NCBI GenBank assembly: GCA_029891345.1
Contig: CM057005.1
Span: 68,457,760-68,521,759, forward strand
Length of the DNA: 64,000 bases
Direction: 5' to 3'
Source of the DNA: Dryococelus australis
Lineage: Eukaryota > Arthropoda > Insecta > Phasmatodea > Phasmatidae
The translations under genes were made by a program, and so were the position numbers. Under the pieces are notes generated by a model, which saw only the letters and a program-made list of their open reading frames with translations, was not told the origin of the DNA and ran no database searches. This document shows, one piece after another, positions 55,021-64,000 of this stretch (position 1 is its first letter; every line of letters begins with the position of its first letter).

Positions 55021-55210
55021 TTTCTTTCCAATGTATGAATATTCATTAATTCTATTGCTAAGATTTCACATATAGCTATACATCCTTCTGCCACTAATTC
55101 CTCTATCTTTACTACTTCACCGTGTAAAAACTAACCAACGTTTCACTCCCGTGGGGGCATTTTGACGCGAGTATCAGTCAGTCACTGGAGGCGCGTGGCT
55201 TAATTTTATG

Positions 55211-57270
55211 TTAGACTTTTTATGATAGTTTGAAAATATTCTCATTAAGTGTACAGTAACTGGTCAGTACGCCTTGAAATTTTATTTTTAGGCATGAGTG
55301 ACAATTTTGGCCTATCTGAATTATTTTGAACACACAATCAAATATAATTGTGCTATTGTAGGAACTATAATATTGTTTTATCCTAATGACTTCTGCAACG
55401 GCGATGAACAGTTATTTTTGCGGACATACGCCTTTGCAGAGCTTAAGTTGTTGCAAAACCCAGAACCTGAAAATAAAACATAAAACAAGCCCATGATAGC
55501 TATTGTTAAGAATTAAAGAACGAAAAGCAAAGGCCTATATGTAGTACTGGTATTCGTTTTTAAAGATATTTTTGCAATTATATAAAAGTCGCACATTCTT
55601 GTAGATTTCTTAAAATTCTATTTCGATAACTTTAACCTTGTTTTAATATCGTCATTGCACTTTTTTAAAAAATATTAACACATTATTTATACGAGCGCTG
55701 CATATCGGTCTAACTACAGTAGACAAAAGTGTTTTCCTTGTAATAGCTTTCTTAGGATTCAAAAATTTCTGACAAACAGATAATTAAGAAATATGGCGAA
55801 TTTTGATTCAAAACGCTGTTGAATATATCGCCAAATAAATTAATTTTATTATTGTTTTGAAATATACTAAGGTCGTTCTCATATTCAAAAAGGGACGTCA
55901 GCTGTGCTGTGGTCAATAAATGGCGGTGAATTTGCTAAACACTACCTGTAAAGGCATTTCAATAATTCAATAATATGTATTAATTCTTGAAGGATAAGAA
56001 AAATTTATAACATTTTTAAAGAGAGGAGTTAAAGTTGGTTCGAGAAAGAATAGCGCATAGTGATGACACTTACACTGAAACAAATTATTACAAAACGTAT
56101 GTAGAATGCAGTAAGGGAACACACACTTTTACGAAAGCCCTGATACAGTGAGAGGAAAGCTTTTCTGTAAACCCTATAATAAACTATTAAGTTTTCAATT
56201 AACTTTTTACTAAAGTCATCAAAAGTGTAGTGTATATTAAACAAGCGTTTGCAATGAGACTTCAGAATTAGCAATAAACATTACAATTCGCAACGATGCA
56301 GATGGAGGCCTATAATATAGGCTATGTTTACCTTTCAGCGAATAACATATTTTATTATGTATACATTAATAACAATAATAATAACATTTTCAATAAAACT
56401 CCCACGAACAAGCAGTGGGTTTTTACAGAGTAGTACGAAATAGCTCGAAAAATTTGTCAGAGCATTGTCAAAAAATACGTAGAAAATAATTGTATACACA
56501 TTTGGCCTAGCTTTAGTGCCAAGGTAGTTTCAGTCTCGTGAACATGCAACAACGAAGTGCGTGTATTCCAGGAAACAAAACACTATTGTATGTGGGCTGA
56601 TATGTATCCGTAGTGGTTATGCAGGTATGTAACAGTGTCTCACCGATAACAGCTCCCGTGATAGTAACAGCCGGGGACAAACATATTTATGTAGAAATTA
56701 TTCATAATGCGTTATGGATCAAGTTTACGACAGAAAAGTGTCCTGCATGCCAAAGTTAACAAAATGGTCGCGGTGTTGTAGTTATACACTCAGCGGAGCC
56801 ATTTTGCAGACCCAGCAGCACACACAGCTAAAGAGTGGTGCCTCACAATTTTATTATGACACAGGTTCTCCGTAATATAGTTGAGTGCCCACGCAACCTT
56901 CTAAAATAATAAAATTACAAATACTACTGTCCCAAAAGTACTTTTTTATAACATGTTTCTGTGGCGCTTTCAAGGAGACTAGCTCTTTCCAAGGAAGAGT
57001 TAGACCATATTTCCCCATAATTTGTCGCCGTGGTTCACAGAGAAAACTTTTAGATATAACTGAGAAACATCCTGTATATTGGCAATATGTTTGTTCTATA
57101 TTTAAATAGTTTATACTGGCTTTTATTTGCAAACAAATCCTGCCAGTAATGAGGATATACTTTAGAGCGAACCATGTGCTAACTACAAAAAACATTGCAT
57201 ACAGCTAAATTTACGTGATAAATCAAAAGAATTGATTTTTTGCAAAAATATTGGCTTAGTGGTATCACTG
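55211..57270. other. Unassigned A+T-rich DNA
   Basis: No gene recognised over 2 kb. Minus frame 57195-56854 (113 codons) overlaps a plus frame and has no motif. Confidence 0.45.
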
Positions 57271-57509
57271 GACATGAAAGAGCACTGCGTAATTTTTAAA
57301 CAAAAATGGCTTCAATTAAACATTAAACACATCATAAAAGTGCTCCATAATGTACCAATATGCAAACAAAATTGCACAATGATCAAAATCAAGCAATTAA
57401 ATACTACCCATGAATGTTTATCCCCTTTCGAAATTCGCTAGTGAATTTTCACTCCTTGTCACAGGGATGTCCAAAGAAAACCAAGGAAAATGACATGTAA
57501 ATTTACTTA

Positions 57510-57985
57510 ATTTATAAGCATACCTGGCCATCAAATCCGAACCTGTAGACTAAGAGACACCAAAATTGATTTGTAGATAATTTTTACAACCGCCAACAAG
57601 TTGATGAAGACCATTATGCCATAGCTACATTTATAAGCATACCTGGCCACCCTTTCCGAACCGGTAGACTTAGAGACACCAAAATTGACCAATAGATAAT
57701 GCTTATGACCCACAACAAGCAGATACAGACCATTATGCTATAGCTAAATTTATAAGCATACTTAGCACTATTTCAAACCGGTATACTTAGAGACGCCAAA
57801 ATTGAATTGCAGGTAATCCTTACGACCTCTTACAAGCCGACACACACCATTACACCTTAAGTTATTTTATAGTCATACCTAACGACCATTTTCGAACTGG
57901 TGATGTCATAGCCCCCAAATAGATTCATAGGTACTATTTGCGACCCCAACAGATCGATTTACGCCATTACGCTCAAGGACAAAAT
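57510..57985 (+). repeat. 119-bp tandem repeat in left arm, four copies
   Basis: Units start atttataagcatacc at 57510, 57629 and 57748 (exactly 119-bp steps) and a diverged fourth near 57866. Shared phrases include cttagagaca/gccaaaattga. The minus-strand copies are at 59848-60100. Confidence 0.9.
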
Positions 57986-59036
57986 TTTGAAGCAACTCTT
58001 TTCCAAGAGGCAACAAGGATTTTAGGAATGAATAAAACCCATATCACAGAATTACACCCTCAGTCGAATCCCATGTAGCAAACCACATATGGCCCATTGA
58101 TGGTGTACAGTCGGCGTGCACCAGGCACCATTGCTGGTTCTGAAGTGGCACCACTAACTATCCATACTCTGCCCATAACTAGCCCATATGTAGTGAACAC
58201 AACTGGCCCAAGCATGGCCCATATGCTTACAACATCAATGGCCCATGTACCAAAGTTAGAGGCATCAGTTTCATAATACACACATCATTTACACATACCA
58301 TACCAAGCAATTGCAATACCCCATACCATTAAACTTCACCAGCAACACTAAATACTTGAAATCTATATTAAAATATCATACAACTCAAATGAACAAAACA
58401 TACAAAAAACGGTCACGATCATAATATGGAACCACTTCAAACTATATTACTATCAACAAAACACCCAACTTGCACCATGTTCCTGTGAACAAGTCGGGTT
58501 TTGATCTCGAACCATGTCAGTCAACGAATGCACAATTTATAAATTCATTAGTACTTATAAAAAAAAAGAATGCCACAGCAGTACATTGTTTAAATATACA
58601 AATAATAAAATTATGTACTCCATTTTGTGCTGCCATGTTAACACATAGTCATCTACTTTTTGCGATATTCAGCCTTCCTTGGATAATAAAACGGTTCTAA
58701 AACTATCCCTGTCGTAATAACAAAATTCCAACCTGAAAGAATATAAGGATCTGTGACCGATTAGTATTCTTCCTGCATCGTCAAAATTAACTGAAAACTT
58801 TGGTTAAGAACGATTAGTCTCGTGCACAGAAAGAGACAATCTTGCGTATGAGAAGCAATCGGACTTCTGAGCTGGGTATAGTATAAATATCATACGATAG
58901 TTGATGTGACTTCCAGTATTTACAAAGCAGTAGACTAATTAATGATTAAGGGTGAGAATTTGTTAATTCAGTGTCAGCAGAAATTCACAGACTCACAGGG
59001 ACACACAAGGGAATAACCTCTGCATTTCACTCACAG
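57986..59036. other. Interior of the Ginger-like element, no recognised coding
   Basis: At 58060-58281 the short phrase tggcccata/g recurs about six times, and the minus frame across it (73 codons) is open. The rest, where the integrase catalytic core would be expected, has no DDE motif, so the core has been deleted or decayed beyond reading. Confidence 0.4.
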
Positions 59037-59650
59037 GCAGATACGCCAAAATCGAATGATAAAAAAATGGAATGCTGAAAATTTTGCTGGAAAATTATAC
59101 CACGATTGGCCTAGTGCCATCCAAGGAGTGTTGTTTCACACAGATGCAGTAAGCATAATTCAAGTGGCTACTCCCCATTTTTCCTGTTATATCAAAGGGA
59201 GACTATCTTTCCAGTTGACACAATAAATGAAGACTGGCGACTAAATGACAAAGAAATTTGTGTACCAGACAGTTTTAATTAATCGACACTGCAGAACTAA
59301 AAAAAAAAAAAAAAATATGGCCTCTATTCTGGCCATGAGGAAAAAAGTTTATTCGTGTGTCACCGAAGATATAAAACAGTCGCAAAAAAACAGTGTGATA
59401 TGTATGACAAAAGACACGCAATACAGAACAGTAGAATAGGAGTCGGTGACAAAGTTTTGATGAAAAATGTGCGGCGAGATGATAGAAGGGAGGGTGGTGC
59501 GATAGACCCTGGACTGGCCAGTACATTGTGGTAGCTATAACTCGTCATGGATTATGCGAGCTACAAAATGTTAATACTGGCAGTGTTGTTAAGCGAAAGC
59601 ACAACATTTCACATTTGAAGACGTTCTTGAACAGAGCGTCGTACTCTGAC
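59037..59650 (+). pseudogene. Integrase C-terminal region, Ginger/gypsy type, frameshifted
   Basis: In order: RQNRMIKKW and DWPSAIQGVLFHT (59037-59145, the end of the integrase core), GYSPFFLLYQRETIFPVD (59168-59221), ASILAMRKKVYSCVTEDIKQ (about 59320-59385), CDMYDKRHAI, then VGDKVLMKNVRRDDR (about 59440-59480). WTGQYIVVAITRHGLCEL follows (about 59511-59565) and KRKHNISHLKTFLNR (about 59590-59635). The last three are a GPY/F-type C-terminal domain, which binds DNA and multimerises the enzyme. Frameshifts near 59165, 59300 (a 17-A run), 59385 and 59500 and stops make it dead. The DDE core is not legible. Confidence 0.75.
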
Positions 59651-59829
59651 CACAGCCTGAGGATGAGCCATTGAATATATTTGATCAACTGAAAAACACA
59701 GTTGACTTTCAAATAGATGTGATCAATCAGGAAAACCAGAGTCGCGTTTTCTTTCTCGTTGACAGCAAATGGCAAGAAGTACAAATTATTTGGGTTTTTT
59801 TTCCAACAGCAGATGAAAGTGTTTTATCA

Positions 59830-60327
59830 ATTGTTTCTAAGACCAACGGTTCGGAAATGGTGGCTAGGTATGCTTATACATTCAGTTATGGCATAATGGC
59901 CTATAATGGCTTGCTTAATGTCGCTAGCATTACCTACTATTCAATTTTGATGTCTCAGTATCGGTTCGGAAATGATGTCCACGTATGCTTATAAATTTTG
60001 TTATGGCATAAGGTCTGTACCGGATGTTGGGGCTTGTAAGCATTATCTAAAATTCGATTTTGGGGTCTCCAAGTCTACTGGTTCGGAATTGATGGCCAGG
60101 TACGGCCTTCTTTGGACATCCCTGTGACAAAGAGTAAAAATTCACTAGAGAATTTCCAGTGGTGGGGGGGGGGAGGGTAAACATTCACGGGTGGTATTTA
60201 ATTGCTTGATTTTGATAACTGTGCAATTTTGTTTGCATATTGATGCCTTATGGAGCACTTTTGTGAAGTGTTTAATGATTAATTGAATACATTTTTGTTT
60301 AAAAAGTACGCACTGCTCTTTCATGTC
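59830..60327 (-). repeat. Right inverted arm of the Ginger-like element
   Basis: Inverse of 57271-57985: about two units of the 119-bp repeat (ggtatgcttataca near 59868, cgtatgcttataaatt near 59980), then tttggacatccctgtgacaa and the terminal block. A G tract lies at 60164-60173. Confidence 0.85.
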
Positions 60328-60559
60328 TGGCGTAAACTATAGATCGATAACCTTGTGAATGCATAGGTTTCACATCGATCCATATATACACATATATATA
60401 TGCTTTAAAAAAAAGGTAAATAATAATAATTCAAATTCATAATGGACCTCTGACAGTTACCACAGTAGTTCCAGTGAGTCTGTGTTTGTTTTTTGTAACT
60501 TGATGTGCTGTTATAAAAATGACAAATTGTAATAAATCTTATAGAATTAATTATTACAA
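60328..60559. other. Spacer between element and minisatellite
   Basis: A+T-rich, with a short TA repeat near 60383-60399; nothing recognised. Confidence 0.4.
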
Positions 60560-62505
60560 CCTCTGAGCCAACGCAGCCCCTTGTTTGGGTACTATAGCCA
60601 GTAGGCCACTAGATTCCACTTGAGAGGTGATCTACCCACTAAGCTACTACGGCCCCACTTTCGAGTGTTTTAACTGCTGAGCCACTGCGGCCACATTTTT
60701 GGGTGTTCTAGCCACTGAGCCACAGCGGTCTAACTTTTGGGTGCTTCAGCCAATTAGCCACTGCGGCCTCACTTTTGGGTTCTCTATCCACTGAGCCACC
60801 GCGGCCTCACTTTCGGGTGCTCTAGCAACCACGCCATCACGGGCCCGCTTGAACGTTTCTCTAATCACTGAGAAACTACGGCCTAAATTTTGGGTGCTCT
60901 AGCCACTAAGCCACCGCGGCCCCGCTTGAACGTTACTTTAATCACTACGCCACCGCGGCCCCACTTTTGGTTGCTCTATCGACTGAGCCACTGCGGCCCC
61001 AATTGTGGTTGCTCTATCCACTGAACCACTGTGGCCCCACTTTTGGGTGCTCTATCCATTGAACCACTGCGGCCCCACTTTTGGGTGCTCTATCCATTGA
61101 ACCACTGCGGCCTTACTTTTGGGTGCTCTATCGACTGAGCCACTGCGGCCCCACTTTTGGGTACTCTATCCAATGAACCACTGCGGCCTCAATTTTGGTT
61201 GCTCTATCGACTGAGCCGCCGCGGCCTCACTTTTGGGTGCTCTATCCACTGAACCACTGAGGCCCCACTTTTTGGGTGATTTAGCCACTGAGCTACTGCG
61301 GCCTCAATTTTGGCTGCTGTAGCCACTACGACAACGCGGCCTCAATTTTGGATTCTCTAGCCACTACACTAACGATGCCCCGCTTGAACGTTTCTCTACT
61401 CACTGAGCAACTGCGGCCCCAATTATGGTTGCTCTAGCCACTAACTCACCGCGGCCCCAATTTTTAGTGCTCCAGCTACTAACCCACCACGGCCCCACTT
61501 TAGGTTGCTCTATCCACTGAGTCACTGCGGTTCCACCTGTGGGTGCTTTATTCACTGAGCTACTGCGGCGCCACTTTTACGGTGCTCTAGCCACCGCGGC
61601 CCCGCTTAAATTTTGCTCTACCCACTGAGCAACAGCGGCCTCACTTTTGGGTTCTCTATCCACTGAGCCACAGCGGCCTCACTTTTGGGTGCTCTAGCAA
61701 CCACGCCATCACGGGCCCGCTTGAACGTTTCTCTAATCACTGAGAAACTACGGCCTCAATTTTCGGTGCTCTAGCCACTACGCCACCGCGGCACCGTTTG
61801 AATGTTACTCTGCTCACTGAGAAACTCCGGCCCCAATTTTGGGTTCTCTAACCACTGAGCCACTGCGGCCGGAACTTTAGGTACTCTAGCTAATACGCCA
61901 CCGTGGCCTCACTTTTTGGTGCTCTAGCCACTAACCCACCGCGGCCCCACTTTTAATTGCTCTATTTACTGAGCCACTATGGCCCCACCTATGGGTGCTC
62001 TATCTACCCTGCGGCCCCACTTTTTCAGTGGTCTGAACACTGCGCCCCACTTGACCGTTGCTCCACCCACTGAGCAACACTGCTGCACCAATTTTGGGAG
62101 CTCTTGCCGGTGAGCCACAGTGGCCCCGCTTGAACTTTGCTCTACCCACTGAGCAACTGAGGCCCCACTCTTGGGCTCTCTAGCCACTGAGATACCGCGG
62201 CCTCACTTTTGGGTGCTCTAGCCACTACGCCACCGCGGCGCCGTTTGAACGTTGCTGTATTCACTGAGAAACTGCGGCCCGAATTTTAGGAGCTCTAGCC
62301 ACTGAACCATCGCGGCCTCACTTTTGGGTGCTCTAGCCACTTCGCCACCGCGGTGTCGCTTGAACTTTGCTCTACCCACTAAGTATCTGCGGCCCAACTT
62401 TTGGGTTCTCTAGCCACTGAGGCCCGAATTTTAGGTGCTCTATTCACTACGCCACCGCGGCCTCACTTTTGGGTGCTGTAGCCACTGAACCACTACGGCC
62501 CTACA
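60560..62505 (-). repeat. Minisatellite of about fifty tRNA A-box-like units
   Basis: Units of about 36-39 bp carry ccactgagccaccgcggcc followed by ccacttttgggtgctctag; a second unit type has cttgaacgttgctctaccca. On the minus strand each reads ggtggctcagtggctagagc, which fits the polymerase III A-box of tRNAs and the SINE S1 head (ggggccgaggtgg). No B-box accompanies the units. Units vary and are not frame-preserving, so it is not coding. Confidence 0.9.
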
Positions 62506-62590
62506 TGCGGAGAGTAAAAATTCACTGGTCATTTGACTTCATTTTCTTTGGCCACCCCTGTGCTGGGTAGTAAAAATTCACGGCTACACC
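62506..62590 (-). repeat. Fragment of the Ginger-like arm repeat
   Basis: The phrases agtaaaaattcactgg and tttctttggccacccctgtg match the arm sequence at 57440-57490 (inverse) and 60108-60150. Confidence 0.65.
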
Positions 62591-64000
62591 CGCCCGTAAG
62601 GCACCCGTAATGACATTTTTCGCCTGACGCTGCCAGATTTCGTACCAGATGCAGTAAATGGACACGTCCTATTTTCCGTGGCAGGTGCCAAACCAGCTCT
62701 CGTACCTGGCCAATCACATTGCAGTTTCAGAGCGTAGGGTGCTCCCCATGGCTACTATTTGAAACGAGTTGATGAAGAAACCGAAAAGAAGCCTCCATCT
62801 TGATTTAACATTCGTGAGGTTGAAACTCATTCAAATAGATTAAAAATACGACGACGGCGAATAATATTGGCCATGACAGCTTTCAATTACTGCTTAAAAT
62901 CGTTATAAATACTTAAAACATTACCCACTGTATGAAAAAAATTAATTTAATTTCTCATGATATGTGCAGTGGTGTCGCGTACGAGTACGAAAAATAATTC
63001 GCGATGAACGTGGAGATGTCAGCGACACGCACATGCTTCATTGCGATTCCTTCACCTTCCCCTCAGTTCGACGAAGAGCTGCGGCCTGGTATATACTTCA
63101 TGCGATCGGTTTTTTAGTGGACCATTCGAAACCGGTGACAGTTCAAGACTTTGTCCAGCTTCTTCGTCAAGATAGGTGGAACATGGCGCGGCGTGGCACA
63201 TTGCGTCAGTGGTACGGAAATTTTTTATTTTCATTCTGACGTTCACGCCTACAGAAGTGCGTTTATATTACCGAGGTTGGGTGTACGCCGTGCGCTGCCC
63301 ACCCCTCGGTCCTTACAAGTGTACAATTTAATGTTCCAGTAGTAATCGTCGATAGGTGGTAGTGTTATAAGTCAGTGTCACGTGTCGGGGTGTACGCCGT
63401 GCGCTGCCCCTCACGTTAAATAATTTTTTATGTATTCATCGACTGTCAGTAAAACCAGTTCACCAAATGTTCGTATCGTTTTGTGCCCCTATGTAAGAGT
63501 TGTGTAGATATTTTATTGAGTATTTTGTTATTGTTTATGTTGTGGGTTGAATGTGTACTGTATATAATAGGTTAAGGGTAAACGCCTCTGTATATCGTGT
63601 GCGATGATAAATCTATTTTTATACAAAAATAAGTGAGTTTTGGGCGCGAGTTCGAAACCCCGCAGGTCCCAAACTTTTTTTTAATCATTACATTTTATAT
63701 GCGGATAATATCCCGGTACGTAAGGACTATATTTTGCAACCGGTCTGTAATTTTTAATATTGACGAAAATTACTCACTCCTCTTAGTTAATTCACGACAT
63801 TTTCAAGAAAATGAATGAAACTATACTAGTAAGCAATCAATTTATGTAAAAGGCGAACAGTAATACAGCAATATTAAGATGCGCTAGCTAGTATTTTTAT
63901 AGGCCTACGCAAGTTACTAACGGGTGGCAGTTCTACGAATGAAGTCCATGTTTACTACAAGCCACACACTGCGCACCCACCGAAGGGTGACATGCCAGTA
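62591..64000. other. Unassigned DNA at the window end
   Basis: A 91-codon plus frame at 62964-63239 (FPSVRRRAAAWYILHAIGF, then VQDFVQLLRQDRWNMARRG) looks more protein-like than most, but I cannot name it. The phrase gtgtacgccgtgcgctgcc occurs at about 63281 and 63391. A B-box-like gagttcgaaacc at about 63648 is followed by a T run, and may be a retroposon end. Confidence 0.3.

Larger units (their letters stand above)
52868..55210. mobile_element. PIF/Harbinger DNA transposon with two divergent-facing ORFs
   Basis: The left terminus ggcgcgtttacacgggacgt follows TAA. Inside lie a MADF/Myb-like protein on the plus strand and a Harbinger transposase on the minus strand, the standard two-gene Harbinger plan, with the genes converging. 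The right end is eroded: ccgtgtaaaa at 55122 and aggcgcgtggcttaa near 55190 are only partial matches to the left terminus, so the right limit is approximate. Confidence 0.8.
57271..60327 (+). mobile_element. Ginger-like DNA transposon relic with tandem-repeat inverted arms
   Basis: Left arm starts gacatgaaagagcactgcgt; the right arm ends with its inverse (cactgctctttcatgtc at 60327). The arms match for about 240 bp, then both enter the same 119-bp tandem repeat in inverse orientation. Between the arms the plus strand holds a gypsy-type integrase C-terminus. Inverted arms plus such an integrase, without reverse transcriptase or LTRs, fit Ginger-type cut-and-paste elements. A Polinton or a gypsy fragment captured between repeats is less likely. 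Target duplications were not identified. Confidence 0.6.

Noticed and set aside
59037..59650. Retroviral or LTR-element pol gene
   Set aside because: Only the integrase C-terminal part is legible, with no reverse transcriptase, protease or LTRs, and it lies between inverted arms.
60560..62505. CRISPR-like array
   Set aside because: Units are contiguous variants without unique spacers, and the context is eukaryotic.

Overview
This window looks like A+T-rich, gene-poor, transposon-packed nuclear DNA of an animal, most likely an arthropod and probably an insect. That placement is inferred from the mix of repeats: Tc1 and mariner transposases, PIF/Harbinger, tRNA-headed SINEs, Helitron ends, a CR1-like LINE and a gypsy/Ginger-type integrase. 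There is no operon structure, rRNA gene, true tRNA gene or CRISPR array. I find no complete host gene. The best host-gene candidate is one 41-codon exon-like block on the minus strand at 32219-32341.

Layout. 1-12 kb: mostly unassigned DNA with short inverted-repeat elements (families A, B and C), two mariner-superfamily transposase relics (5271-5878 and about 9536-10880), and three copies of a dispersed repeat D. 11.7-13.4 kb: a long inverted-repeat element with a second one nested inside it, next to a family A copy. 13.4-18.2 kb: a C element split by an A element, a GA array and poly(A). 18.2-21 kb: a Tc1-like element with recognisable ends, lying between two diverged direct repeats and carrying a family B element. 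23.8-27.3 kb: a dense cluster of C, A, A, E, B and a Harbinger-like element split by A. 28.7-30.1 kb: degenerate repeats. 30.4-31 kb: a Tc1 transposase relic. 32.2-33.5 kb: the candidate exon and a C element split by both an A element and a SINE. 35.2-39 kb: a Tc1-like relic split by a CR1-like LINE. 39.3-43.1 kb: more A and C copies, a SINE and a probable Helitron end. 45.6-49.8 kb: minisatellites, a SINE, a Helitron with recognisable ends and a B copy. 51.3-55.2 kb: a C element split by a SINE, then a two-gene PIF/Harbinger transposon. 57.3-60.3 kb: a relic with long inverted arms built from a 119-bp tandem repeat and a GPY/F-type integrase C-terminus, best described as Ginger-like. 60.6-62.5 kb: a minisatellite of roughly fifty units whose minus strand reads like a tRNA A-box or SINE head.

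The coding remnants do not form a pathway. They are decayed mobility enzymes, and many of the small elements are probably non-autonomous passengers. Most coding relics carry several frameshifts or stops. The Harbinger first ORF is the closest to intact, with one disruption at a 14-A run.

The most noteworthy structures are the Ginger-like element with tandem-repeat arms, the adjacent A-box minisatellite, the reciprocal nesting of families A and C, and the candidate exon. Family assignments rest on reading motifs by eye; no database search was run.
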